A stretch of 64,000 nt of DNA from positions 434,001 to 498,000 of the forward strand of contig LATX02000174.1 of assembly GCA_001466705.2 (NCBI GenBank), written 5' to 3'. This document shows positions 50,243-62,194 of this stretch, piece by piece. Both the position numbers and the translations under genes were made by a program. The stretch comes from Moniliophthora roreri (lineage: Eukaryota > Basidiomycota > Agaricomycetes > Agaricales > Marasmiaceae). The number at the start of each line of letters is the position of its first letter. Position 1 is the stretch's first letter. Under the pieces are notes generated by a model. The model was not told the origin of the DNA and made no database searches. It saw only the letters and a program-made list of their open reading frames with translations.

Positions 50243-53200
50243 TCACCGTAAAACGCTCGCCTTCTCAACTAGGCCTCTGACCCTCCTCCCAAGCCTCTCC
50301 ATCTCCAATTTTCTATCCAATACTTGCTGAGCAGGCATCTTCTTCCGAGGTATCCAACCAACACCTTTTTTACGCAGGGAAAGATCCACCACCTTGGGTT
50401 CTGCAGAGAATTTCATGACGTCTCGATACAATAGCTTTGTTTCGGTTGCGAGGTCTCGCAATGTCGGCTGCCTGGGTGTTCGAGGCCTCTCGTCATCGTC
50501 TGAATCGTCTGATTCCTCATCTGCAGTAAGAGGAGGAGTTGGGCTACGTGGCGACAGGGAAGCCGGTAGAGGAAGTGGCGGCAGTGCTTCAAGCTCCTTA
50601 AGCAGGTCGTGGCCCTTAAGGTGCATGTTCTCCATACGGAGGAACCGTACAGTAGAGCGAAGACACTCGTTCTAGAAAAAAATGATGTCAAAGGATGAAG
50701 GTGATAGCGAGAAAAATACACACCTGCTCAATCAAGTACCCTTGCTCCAGATTCTCGATAACAACAGGTGCATCTGATTCTGCTACCGGTGCTCCAGCCG
50801 CTAAAAAGTCATGAGTTTTCCAACAGCTCTGAACTTCTGGAGTATAATACTTACGGGCGGTATCTGCTCTGCCTTCAGAAGCCTTCAGCCTCGCGTTCTC
50901 CTCTTCCAATTTGACTATCTCGCGTTCCAAAGTATCCGTCCCTTCCCTGTACTCTTTCTCCTGATTCCTCTTCACTTCAAGTTCCTTCTCCAACTCGGCT
51001 ATCATCTCGCTCTGTTTCTTAGCCGATTCCATACGGCGTTCTTGCATCTCAATCTTGACACGATACTCTTGTATACTCTGGTCCTTGGCCTTGAGCGAGC
51101 GAACGAGACCTTGTATTTCTTCGGAAAGCTGGGATAGCTTGTGTTCCGCTTCAAGGTTGACAGCGAGTGAGGCTTTGATGGTGCTGAGGCGACTTTGCCA
51201 AGGTGGTATACCGGTAACTAGTTCATACCATTATCAGCTCAAAACCCAAAGTAAAAACCAGCCAGTTTACTTACTTTTTACAACATTCTCACCACCAACA
51301 TTACCACTCAATTTACCACCATCTTGTGTAAGTTGCGAGATAGTCTCAGCAACCGCCTCCCACCATAGAGTACCGGGTTTGTAGTTCGAGTTCCCAGCAG
51401 CAAGTTCCTTCGCCGCAGAGATGACTGTGGTAAGCTGGAATGGAGTACTGGCCGAGCGAGCATCTGCGACGTGTTTAATGGTTTGTTGAGCGAGCTGCAA
51501 GACATCATCAGCAATCTTCGCTCATACACGATAAAGGTAACCTTACTGAGATGCCAAAGTTGACGAGATCGCCGACTTTGTTGCTCAACCCTTCCATCTG
51601 AGGCAAGAGGTGCTCTTTGAGAGCAGAAGACTCCCGAGTAAGCTCTTCGAGTCTCTTGGTCAGTTTCCTGCGATATGAATATGGTTAAACACGGATGTAG
51701 ATAGATAATATTAATCACTAACCTCGAGACGTTCTTCGCGCTCTTTCCTTTGTTCAGTAACATTTGCAATGGCTCTAACAACTCGGTATTGATGTCGAAA
51801 CCACCCATGTCGAGTACCACATCTATTTGAGTCAGCCAGATTCAAAATAGGAGTAAAGTATTCGTGAACATACCGGTATCTTCCTCATTAACAATCCCTT
51901 TTACCGAACTTCTGGCAAGTCCGATACTCGCAGCGAACACATCCAGATCCAAGTCGAAGGACGCAACGTAACCCAGCTGTCTTTCACCTAAATCGTACGA
52001 GAAGCCAGCAAAGTAAAGCTCAGAGAGGTGAGTGAATTGGGCGTGAATCCTATCATAGGTTCAGCCACGAAACGACGAATAGAAGCAAAACAAAGACATA
52101 CTTAGCAACATCAGCAACACACTCTCCTGCTCTGAATTCGTCACGTCGTAATAGATCAATATGCATATCAACCCTCTTCTCTAATGGTGCGATCTCCTGA
52201 TAGACCTATTTCGTGTGCTTTAGCTACCAGCTCGTACAACCAAAAACAAACACATGCCTTGCCAACATCCAGGAACCTCTCTGCATCACAGTATCTCAGA
52301 ATTGCGGCAAACCGCCTACACAACACGGACAGTGAAGACAGCCGAGTACGCATATCACATATTCCGACCATGACCTCGGAAACTTTTCCGCCACCTTCTT
52401 CCTCACTAGCCAAGAGCGAGTCGGGTAGGCTATGGGCCTGTGCGGTGACGAGATTGATAAGCTCAGCTTTAGCGGCCATACGTGAAAAGTAGAGGTAGGT
52501 GTTCGTTGCATCAGTGTCGGTGTCAAGGTAAGGTTGAGGAAGGTAAGGCTGTAAGGTATATGTCAGTGTAAGAGTGAAATGAAAAGGACAAAGTTAGTCG
52601 AACCCAAATGATACCCAACAGCTCCCCGCGCTCCCGACTCTCGATCTTGATACACTCCATCTCAATCATTCGAGCTTGGTTCTTCACAGCAGTGCTCTGC
52701 AACTTAAGGTTCATTGACAGAACTGCGGCGGTCTGTGATGAGGCCGTTGCGGACTCGGATTGAGCGGTGGCAGTTTGTGTACGCAAGGTCTCCAGTTCAC
52801 TTGTGTTTCGTATCTCATCAGAATATTGTTGAAGTTGCACGGATCAGAATGGCTTACGATTGTAACTGGAGTACCAGTTCGCGGAATTGGCCAATAGTAT
52901 GCTCGTAATCTTGGCATGCTTCCTCCAGGATGTCGATTTTTGACTGTAGAGTACGGTTTTGTGCCTCCCGGGATTCTGTGAGAGTTTTGAACATGGATTC
53001 TTAAAAGAAAAAGATGTAATGACACCTACGGATGTCCTCGTGCAAGGCCTTCTCTGTTTCGACATGATTCTCTTCCAACTCATCTGAAAGTTCTTTGAGT
53101 GCTTCAAGGTCCTCAATCGTGATACGCATTTCTTCAATTTTCTGGTTTCGATGATCAGTTTTGGAGCATAAAATGGAAAAGGAAACGTACCTCTCCTAGT

Positions 53201-54675
53201 TGAAGGTTGCGCTCTGTAAGTTGAACCAAGAGATCTTCTGCACCAAGAGCATCATCCAGCTGTAATTTGAGGTCCTCTACTTGCGTTTCCGCATTCGTGA
53301 GCTTGACTTGCAAAGTCTGATACTCAGCCTGCAGCGTTTCAAGAGTTGAGATGTCCCTCTCCATTTCAGCAATCCGGTGTCGTTGCGTGAGATCGGTCTC
53401 CTGCGACAGATCCCGAAGACGCACCAAGGCCTCTTTCAGCCTCTCATTCTGCTTCTCGAGCTGGATGTATTCCAATGAACCCTTCTCGGGTCGCTCAACT
53501 TTCGAGTCTTCTTCAACTAATTCTCTCTCCTCGTGAAGAACTTCAACCTCTACTTCCAGCGAAGCCACCCTCTCCCTCAACTCCTCTAATTCAGTCTCAG
53601 CCAATTCAGCCTTCTCCTCTGCAACTTCCTTGTCTAACATAGCCATCTCGAGCCGCTCTTCCATCTCCACTAGTCTCTCATCTCCGACTTTGCTAAGCTG
53701 CTCAGTATCTGATAGCTGCCTTTTAGTCGCACTGAGCTCGGTTTGGAGGGACTGAAGTTTGGCTTGAAGCTTCGGGCGCAAAGACACGAAAGATTCGGCA
53801 TCAGCGAGACGAGTTTCGAGCTCTCGGATATGTTGAGCGTCATCTGCTCGTTTGGCTTCCAAAACGCGGATTTTGACGCGTAGCTCTTGGAGCTCTGATT
53901 CATCTACAGCTGGTTCCGGGATGGGTGCGGAAGGTTGAGTCTGTGGTTCTGGAGGTGGTGAATGAACGACAGGTTCCCTAGGAGGTGTGCTCTGCGGACT
54001 TGGCTGGGCAAGTGGTGATGATACCCTTCTGTGTCCATTTACTGCTGGAGATTCCGTCCTTGACGGTGTGTCCTGCTGTAAAGGACTCGACCGTAACGAT
54101 ATACTTCTCCGAGGCTGATGTAAAGAAGGGGAGTTTGACGCAAACGATTTCTTTGTCGGTGACGCCTGGCCCGTTCTCCCTATTCGTGGGGACGCCAGTG
54201 TTGTAGAGGTGTTTAGGGTGGGTTTCGTTGGTCTCGTTGGTTTCGAAGGACTTGCCGAGCGGGCCGAGGACGACGATGGTGAAGCGGTCCGTGTCACTGA
54301 AGCATTAGAATTTGCCCTCAGCAAACCAGCCCCTGCCCCGGAACCCGTTCTTTTGTGCCCAGCACCACTACCAAGACTAGGTCGTTTTACAGGCGTCGAT
54401 GGGACCACCAATGAGGGCTTCTTTTCTTCCTTGACATCCCTTTCATTCCCCACAATCCCCTTAATCTGGCTCCCCCTCACGAACACTCCATATCCCATCT
54501 TACAGCTAAAGTACTGCACTCCTTCAATCGAACCGTCATTCTTTCCATTTTTCTCGTACAGTTCAACTCCAATCCATTTTCCTGCTTTGAATTGGGTGGG
54601 ACCACTGAAACGAACGACGCCGCGGCCGATGGGGAGGTCGACGATTGAGCCAAGCGGAGGGTCGGTAGTGGACAT
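50243..54675 (-). CDS. Dynactin large subunit p150/Glued
   Basis: About 14 exons, on the order of 1,200-1,300 residues. The N terminus is a CAP-Gly microtubule-binding domain (GRGVVRFSGPTQFKAGKWIG, GKNDGS, GYGVFVRGSQIKG). A Ser/Pro/Thr-rich basic linker follows, then a long coiled coil (from about residue 260: ELQELRVKIRVLEAKRADDA onward). After splicing come the dynactin-specific region (ARMIEMECIKIE, LPDSLLASEEEG, HLSELYFAGFSYDLGERQLG, GTLWWEAVAETISQL) and a second coiled coil (ERRMESAKKQSEMIAELEKE). The C terminus ends KASVLR at 50243. It links dynein to cargo and microtubules in the cytoplasm. All parts expected for p150 are present. The first exon (54675 to about 53200) is long, the rest shorter. 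Confidence 0.92.
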
Positions 54676-54964
54676 GATGATGGTCGTGTCAGAGGATTAA
54701 CATAGAGGATGAAAACGTGAAAACACGCGTCGTTGTCGACTGTGATACTGCGCTTGCTGCTGATGACGGTGGAAGGCAAGTATTTCTTTCCCACGATTAC
54801 TAAACCAGAGATGCCAGAAACGTCCATTTCATCCCTTCTGAAGCAGGTATTGGGTCTCCTAGGCATTAGTCGTAGCCAGTTATCTAATGTACAAATTTAA
54901 TCTACAGAATTACAAAATATTGTTTCAATAATAAGTACTGTCCGAACTTCTGGTTGTCCTTTTA
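54676..54964. other. Short intergenic region
   Basis: Upstream region of dynactin and downstream end of the DUF6533 gene. Nothing else is seen. Confidence 0.4.
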
Positions 54965-56760
54965 TCATACCCCAGAACCACTTGCTACAGGAGGTTCGCT
55001 CCATCCACTCGCTCCAGTCCTAGTCGTTCCAGATCCGCTCGCCTGCGGTTCAGTCGGATCATTCGTCCTAGACCCCGTCGTTCCAGAACTACTTACCTCA
55101 GAACCACCCGCCTCAGAACCACTCGTCCCAATCTCACTCCTGACGAACCATGAACTGGAATGATCAATCACATCTACACCAGTATAATCTACTGTGTCGA
55201 GAGTATCATCTGTTTCACCAGAGTCTTGTTGACGACGGGGATTCCTAGCAAAACGCAAACTACCTCTTGTAGAAGGTAATTGACTGGAAGTGGAAACGGC
55301 GCTTTGTTTGAGGTGAAGCATCATTCTAGATGTAAGGACAGAATGAATGACGGGTTGCAAGCTACGTTTGAGATTAAGTGAGGTGAATCGGCAGTCAGAA
55401 AGAACGAAGCATACGATGTGAGGAGATTTACGAATTCGGACTGTAATGAATCAGATATCAGTATGCCATCAATCATCGAGGGCATGGATCGTTCTCACCG
55501 AGGTTTTGTATCGGACGATAATGTTGGCGACTGAACAGGCTGAACGAGAGTCAATCAATCAACCCTTCCCGTAAAACATCATCGCTTTACCTAGAATGAA
55601 GAAGTTGTATGACAGCCCTAATGTCGGTACTCAATATGGCGAGGCCCAAAACAAATATAGAATGACAACATACCGTCCGTGAAGAAGAGATTGATGAATG
55701 AGGAGCTTCCAGGTTGGTGGTCTACAGATACTCGATATGAGCAATTGCTTAGGTCAAGTAAGGAGGATTAGTGACTCACAATGACCCGCTGCTTTGATTA
55801 GCGTCAGGGTAAGGATAACTGAGAAGAGTGGACGAATAAGAACTCGGTTATATAGAAGCTGAGATGACGAAACACACCTGTCTCGTACGACACCAGCACC
55901 ATATAACAGACAGACAAAGTATTCGACCCCGCAAAATAAGGAGGGCACACTCCATACACTGTGTGCAAATCTTCACCAAAAGCTATCCCATTTGAAGTGA
56001 GAAATGGCACGAAACGGGGTCATTAGACTCACGATTTTGTGTGACCTCAACCTTGGCTACCCTCGATATCGCTATTGATGCCAAAGATGCCGCGACCGCG
56101 AGAAGAAGCAGCGTGACTTTCCGATTGCCGTGCCAAATCGCGTATACACGCATCGTAAGGATGACTGTAATGACATTAGATACTAGGTAAAGGAATGCAA
56201 ATAGTGGCCATACTTTCAGCAATAATGATGTCCGCTACGGTGAAATCTGTTGCAGCAGGTTGAGGACACCAAGTGAACTTCTGACCAGCATAGACACTTA
56301 CAGACGGCAGATTGTGTCAACGTGGCACATTTTGATAATCCTGCATCTCGAATCACGTCGACATACAATGTGAGGAAACCTCCGACGAATGGCGTATATC
56401 GCGTCAGGAAGAAGAGGATTCGCCCAATGTTCCAAGGGCTGGGTGCCCAAACGAGTTCGATTTCTCTTTGTGATGTGAGAAGATAGTCGAAAATCTGTAA
56501 CTTTGTCGTGAATATACGGTTTTCAATAGGAACGTGTCGGGAACGCACTAGGATGGCAATGCTAGCATCTGCAAAAAGACAAACCACAATCAGCGACGCG
56601 TTTTTTCAACGACCTGTTTCCAATCCACTAACATTCGATGAACTAGAAGAAACTTGGTCAACCATCAGAATGCGGCAATAACATCTTGGTAACTCACCAC
56701 CACCACATAGAGCTTTTGCATGTAATCCAGCATCTCCCATGGATCGGACTGGACTGGCAT
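54965..56760 (-). CDS. DUF6533 membrane protein, copy 2
   Basis: Start ATG at 56760 (MPVQSDPWEMLDYMQKLYVV), first exon 56760-56698, then a 10-base microexon 56642-56633 as in copy 1, then ASIAIL and IFDYLLTSQREIELVWAPSP. Further helices are ILFFLTRYTPFVGGFLTLYV, FTVADIIIAEIILTMRVYAI and HGNRKVTLLLLAVAASLASI, with the loop FGEDLHTVYGVCPPYF. The last exon begins LQPVIHSVLTSRMM and continues into a long Ser/Gly/Thr-rich tail ending VASGSGV at 54965. The tail is unlike that of copy 1. Copy 2 has no intron where copy 1 has 44029-44083. The two copies are inverted relative to each other, about 9.6 kb apart. Membrane role unknown. Confidence 0.75.
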
Positions 56761-57608
56761 CTTCCTTGTCAGATCCTTAGCTTTAGAGGTCCAGGTATGG
56801 GTTTGTCGAGCCGGGGATTAAAATTCAATCTCTTCCTTTTTATGTTTCCGGCCATGACAGAAAAAGAGAAGTTCTCCTGACCCTGACACGCTTGAGGCGA
56901 ATGACATGATGAATGAACGGATTCCACAAATCACTCATTACCCACGACTCGGAGGAAGGCAATGCGAACCAATAACGCCGGTAGCAGATTACGCCCGAAT
57001 CGCGATATAGCACAGGTCAGAGATAAGTGAAACGGTTATGAATAGGACTGAGAAGGAAGGAATCTAAATTCCAGATGAACGTTTGAATTACTTGCCGCTC
57101 AGTAGACGGTCTCGTCTCCCAAGAAACCTATACTATCCTCCTACTGGCGTCTGCGGTGTTAATGGGTCCGTTCCCACCGCTGTCCTCGTTTGGCTTAGGA
57201 AAAAAATCTTGGAGCTTACGGTATACTGCCCAGTGTGCTTGAATATAGCCTTGGAACTGCCGACACATTAAGTTCTAATGAAAAAGTGGATCCCGCTATA
57301 TGCAAAGTGTCAAAGAGGGCGCCGGCCAGTGCACGGTGATGGCAGGGAAATTCAAAGAGACTATTGAGGCAGTACTTGCATTGCGCATGAAATCCGAAAA
57401 CCGTCATAATGATATTCCCGGGCTGATCTTCTCAAATGGTGATTCTGTCAATTTTCTGACAGCAGAGAAATCACTGATGAATCTTGAGTAATGCCGCCAG
57501 CACAGTGAGGTAAAACGTTTCTCGGTTATCTACAGACTACAGTTCGCACTGTCGAGCGAACCACGGCTGTTAAGTACAATTTTTGTTGGATATACATCAT
57601 TCTTCTCC
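56761..57608. other. Intergenic region, no supported gene
   Basis: Upstream of the DUF6533 gene and downstream of the isopropylmalate synthase gene. No other feature is seen. Confidence 0.4.
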
Positions 57609-60227
57609 TTAAGCACCATTGATCTGTTTGCCCTTGACGACAACATCTAGCCTGCTCGCAGCACTCAAGGCTGCCTTGATACCAGACGCCGTGATATCTG
57701 TATCTGCTGCTACACCCCACGCAGTCTTCTTCTTCTGCTCAGGAACCTCATACACCAGTTCAATAAACGACGCTGCACCAACTTCTGAACCCTCTCCAAT
57801 CGAGTGTTCCGAGTATTCTCTGATCGTTAAAGTACCACTGATATTGGCGTGAAGGGCAGCGAGCAAAGCCGACAGAGGACCATTACCCTCGCCCTTGACA
57901 GCGCGCCTTTCACCGTGGAACTGAATCTCTCCTGATAGCGCTCGCCGATTTCCATCCAAATGATCAAGTTTAAACGACTCCAGCGCGAGCTTGGCACTTT
58001 GAGCAGTCTCCTTGCTGTATCCATACGTCTCTTGGAACAGATCCGTGACTGCACCGATCGAAATCTCCCCGCCGGCATCCCGAGCAGCTCTCTGAACAAC
58101 CTCGAAGAACGAAGCCTGGAATCTCCTGGGAAGCTCGAGGTTTAACGAGTTTACAATAACGCTCGCGATGTCTGCCTGACCAGACTTGGAGTTGAATCCG
58201 ACAGTCAGTTTGAGTTCAGGCAATGGTTTGTCGCCGATTGCGCTGTTCACTGCGCTCAGAACGGCACGAAGACCAGAGCCGGCGATATCCGAGTCAGCAC
58301 CGACACCCCACCATGATTGTGAAGACTTTCTGTCTCCAGCTGGTACAACTTCGATGTAGGATGCGGCACGAGAGCGTTCGCTTCCCTCAATTGCGTGTTC
58401 AGTGTACTCTCGGATAGCGAGATCGACGTCCAGGTGCGTCTTCAGAGCGTCCAATAGAGCTGACAGAGGACCATTCCCGTCGCCTCTGAGGACTCTGAGA
58501 ACACCATCTACTGATACAGTGCCATCGAACCGACGGCGCTGTTCTGCCTCGTCTCCAGATCCACTGTTCTCGTCTGGAGTAGGCTCCGTCGAGATCTTAA
58601 AGTTTCTCAACGAGAGTCTTCCAGTATGCTGACCACCACCAAAATAGTAACTCTTCCTGAAAGCAGTGGTGATATCGTCGACGGTCATCTCCCGAGCCTC
58701 GCGATCGGAGATAGCCTGAACAACCTGGTAGAATGCAACCTGCATCTTTCGAGGAAGGTCCAGACCCAAATGTTGCTTGATGAGATAGGCAATACCACCT
58801 TTTCCGGATTGGGAGTTGACACGGATTACGGCCTCGTATGTCAGACCAAGATCTGCTGGATCGACAGGGATGTAGGGCATGTCCCAATATTGGTTCTCAC
58901 CCTTTGCGGCGGCCTCAGCGTGTCGTATCTTTTGTGCCTCGAATCCTTTCTTGATTGCATCCTGATGTGAACCGGAGAATGCGGTGAACACCAGTTCGCC
59001 GGCGTATGGGTGACGGGGATGGACGGGAAGATCGTTGCACTGCGTGACAACGTCAATGACAGATGTAAGGTCGCTGAAATCAAGATTTGGTGAGATTCCT
59101 TGCGAGTAGAGGTTCAAAGCGAGGTTAACGAGGTCGACGTTGCCTGTTCGCTCTCCGTTACCGAAGAAGCAACCTTCGATACGATCACCACCGGCCAAGG
59201 TGCCCAGCTCTGCTGCAGCAATACCGGTACCTGAAAAGAGGCGTCAGTTACGAGAGACGCGTATAAGACAGAGAAATTGACCATACCTCGGTCATTGTGT
59301 GGATGCAAACTGACGATAACCTTCTCTCGTTCTGAGATATTCCGGCAGAAATTCTCAATCTAGCAAAAGTGGCGAGTCGATTACTGTCGTCATCTGAGCA
59401 GACACGAGGCGACTCACCAGGTCTGCATAGTGATTTGGTGGACCAATCTCGACTGTTGCAGGCAAGTTGAAGATGATCCGGTCCTCGCCCGTTCCAGCCT
59501 TGCCCCATGCTTCCTTGACAGCCTCGCATACCTCAATAGCAAACTCGGGCTCTGTCTGAGTGAATGTTTCTGGGCTGTACTCGTACTTAAACTTGGTTCC
59601 GTATTTCGCGGTACATTCTTCTGTCAACTGACGGACAATTTTTGTGTGCTGGACTGCGAGAGCAATGGTTTCTTCTTTGGAATTCCGGAAGACGACATTA
59701 CGGAATGTGGGGCTGGTTGCATTATACATGTGAAGGATAGCATGTTTCGCGCCGGCTACTGCATCGATGGTACGTTTGATGAGGTCTTCCCGGGCTGGAG
59801 TCAAGACCTAGCTCCACACGGATTCAATATCCATACGTTCGTCGAGTAGATGTGCGCGATGGACTAACCTGGATCCAAACATCGTCAGGTATCTGATTCT
59901 TTTCCACCAGTCCTCTAACAAAATCGAAATCGGTGTCGCTTGCAGCAGGATATGAAACCTCGATCTGTTTGACTCCGGCCCTGACCAGAGTGTGGAAGAA
60001 GGTCGTCTTTTGCTCGATGGTCATCGGATTAGCAAGGGCTTGGTTTCCGTCACGAAGATCGGTAGACAGCCATATGGGAGCCTTTGAGAAAGTTTTTGAG
60101 GGCCATTGACGATCCCTGAGGTTCAAAGGAGTGTACGGCTTGTACTTTTTGGAGGGTTCAGCCCTGATCGAGTATTATCAGCTGTCGCATCGCACAATAA
60201 GAACAGTGTAACCCACAGCATAGGCAT
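57609..60227 (-). CDS. LEU4: 2-isopropylmalate synthase with doubled regulatory unit
   Basis: Five exons: 60227-60217 (11 bases), 60163-59869, 59807-59418, 59359-59287 and 59230-57609, exactly 796 residues. It starts [19 protein letters not shown], as in fungal Leu4. The catalytic TIM barrel has DLRDGNQAL (metal and substrate site), HPHNDRG (metal-binding HxHND) and GNGERTGN. It makes 2-isopropylmalate from acetyl-CoA and 2-oxoisovalerate, the first committed step of leucine synthesis. After the barrel, a linker plus regulatory unit ([13 protein letters not shown] ... [16 protein letters not shown] ... [10 protein letters not shown] ... [13 protein letters not shown]) is followed by a second copy ([13 protein letters not shown] ... 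[16 protein letters not shown] ... [10 protein letters not shown] ... [12 protein letters not shown]). Yeast Leu4 has one such unit and 619 residues. The regulatory unit is the leucine feedback site in this family, so both might bind effector. No mitochondrial presequence is visible from the chosen start. Confidence 0.93.
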
Positions 60228-60371
60228 AGCGAATAACAAAAAAAATGGAAAGGAACGATGAAACGGCGAGATGAAAGGGCGAGGTAAAAGGCGTGGAGTG
60301 GACCCATTGTAAGGGCAATAAAAATATAACCGAGTCACGACGAGTCGGACTTGGCTAGAAAAATGACTCAC

Positions 60372-60442
60372 ATCCAGTTCATATCCAGCTCACCATCCAG
60401 CTCACCATCCAGCTCACCATCCAGCTCACCATCCAGCTCATC
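60372..60442. repeat. 12-base minisatellite, about six units
   Basis: The unit ATCCAGCTCACC is repeated from 60383 to 60442, the last copy with one change. An 11-base variant copy precedes it at 60372-60382. It lies about 145-215 bases upstream of the LEU4 start codon. Confidence 0.85.
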
Positions 60443-60921
60443 ATTCTCAGTGCTCCAGTGCTCACAGCAAAGGGCAAAGGAACACGCCAGGGTGTATTAT
60501 CCTTCAAAGCTTTCACCTCATCAATTTACGTGGATCTGTCACTACACATCTTCTGTTCTCTTCCCTGCGAACGAATCCGTAACTCGAATTTGGTCAGGAC
60601 ATCTCTCAGAAGCATGGTTAGAATTCCACTGGAACACGAATACGCCGCCTTAGCTTGGTTCATCCGTCGGAAGGGATGTCTTGGGTTGTCTGCCTCCCAT
60701 CTGCGGTACAAGGGCCCGACGGGTGGAATTATGAAAGGTGTATTGCAAGTCTTCATAACTCTAGGGCTATTTCCGCAGTACAGCACAGTACACTTCTCTT
60801 GCCGAACGAACTCGCGTCCTTCTCGCCATTGATTTTACTAGTATTGAAGATTTCCGTCGGAGGTCACAGACGGTGTGTTGTCGCCGCTTGTCGTGGACGC
60901 CCAAAATTCATTTACTGCAGG

Positions 60922-60931
60922 TATATATTAA
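60922..60931 (+). promoter_or_regulatory. TATA-like sequence before the DJ-1/PfpI gene
   Basis: TATATATTAA lies about 60-70 bases upstream of the start codon at 60991, a plausible TATA position for a fungal gene with a short 5' leader. Confidence 0.4.
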
Positions 60932-60990
60932 AGCAGCGTGGCCAAGGGATACTTCCAAGATACTTCATCCTACTACTATCCTAACGCACA

Positions 60991-61843
60991 ATGTCCAACA
61001 CCGATCTTAAAATCTATCGAATGGCCGTCTGCCTCTATCCAGATAATACCTCTCTCGATTATCAAGGCGTCATCGAAATCCTTTGCTCGACTTCAATCAG
61101 GGGGCGCAAACAGCTGGCACCCTGGTTGAAGAATCCTCCAAACTTTGCCATCAATCCTGAATATCTTTCTCATAACCATGAGCCTGTCCAGCCAACATTG
61201 GGCCCTGCGTTGGTTCCGACGATGACATACCATGAAGCAAAGGGGACTCAGTTTGACATCATCCTGATTCCTGGAGGTGAGTGTGATGCATAGTGCGATA
61301 TTGGTCAGTAATTCACTCTCTTCACGCAGGTACTCAGACGGATCTCAAAGCTATGGACCAGTCGATCTTCGAGTTCGTCAAGCGACAAGGCCCAGGCGCC
61401 AAACACATCCTCACTGTCTGCACTGGATCGTGGGTGCTCTCGTACACAGGTCTCCTCAACGGAAAGCACGCCACGACCAACAAGGCTGCTTATAAAATGA
61501 TAGTCGTCAGTGCCGATAACTTGCTCGTATGTTTGAAGCTCATGACGTCCAACTTCTAGGAGGACACAAAGCATCTTAACATCACCTGGGTGCCCCAGGC
61601 TCGTTGGGTAGTCAACGATGATAAGCACATCTGGACATCATCTGGAGTTACTGCTGGTAAGTCATTCTTTGATTTGTACCCACTAATCTGATCCTCTTGG
61701 GCGCAGGCATGGACCTAGCGAATAGTTTCCTCGTGTATTTGTCCAACGAAAAATTTGCTGAGGAGGTTCGCGGAGTAATTGAGTTCAGTGCTAATAGAGG
61801 TCCAAATGACGATGAGTTTGCCGCCTACTACGGCTTAGTTTAG
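60991..61843 (+). CDS. DJ-1/PfpI family protein, intact copy
   Basis: Four exons. The first (60991 to about 61277) encodes MSNTDLKIYRMAVCLYPDNT, LDYQGVIEIL and ends at FDIILIPGG. The next carries the nucleophile elbow LTVCTGSWVLSYTGLL with the Cys in place, then HATTNKAAYKM. A third exon holds ITWVPQARWVVNDDKHIWTS, and the last holds GMDLANSFLVYL ending EFAAYYGLV at 61843. This is the DJ-1/PfpI superfamily fold (glutamine-amidotransferase-like). Members with a 'VCTGS' elbow and a 'DDKHIWTSSG' segment resemble isocyanide hydratase-type proteins, but the substrate cannot be told from sequence. Divergent from LEU4 and one of three neighbouring copies. Confidence 0.85.
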
Positions 61844-62194
61844 TATCTGTACGTGCCCGGAACTAGCATTCAAGTATAAAAGCGACTTACGAATCTTGTG
61901 GCACGTTCCAGAACTGAGATAGACCTTTGCTTTGTTTTACGCAGCATGGCATCAGACCCCCGTGAAGAATTTTAATTATGTCTTAATGAATTAGGATTTG
62001 AACATTGAACGATGTTCATGTTTACCGAACGCGATCAACACATTCAGAGCAACAGTGCACTGACATTATTAAGTGCTAAGCATGGTGGTCTTGGTCAGGG
62101 CTCGAACTCAGGGGCGCATGGTCGCAAAAAGCTTCAGTTTCTTACCTTTCAGATCCATACTTGAATACAAACACATTTGTCCAAGGACAAAGGT
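61844..62194. other. Intergenic region between convergent DJ-1/PfpI copies
   Basis: About 350 bases with no further feature. A B-box-like GGCTCGAACTC at 62099-62109 is not part of a foldable tRNA. Confidence 0.45.

Larger units (their letters stand above)
60228..60990. other. Shared upstream region of LEU4 and a DJ-1/PfpI gene
   Basis: A 763-base divergent intergenic region, holding the minisatellite at 60372-60442 near the LEU4 side and a TATA-like sequence near the DJ-1/PfpI side. The overlapping ORFs have no domains. Confidence 0.5.

Noticed and set aside
60123..60371. An upstream in-frame extension of LEU4 that might have been a mitochondrial presequence
   Set aside because: Its first codon is GTG, no ATG lies in frame above it, and the GTGAGT there looks like a splice donor. 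The ATG at 60227 matches the usual Leu4 start.
62080..62130. tRNA gene suggested by GGGCTCGAACTC
   Set aside because: No A box at a proper distance and no cloverleaf could be drawn.
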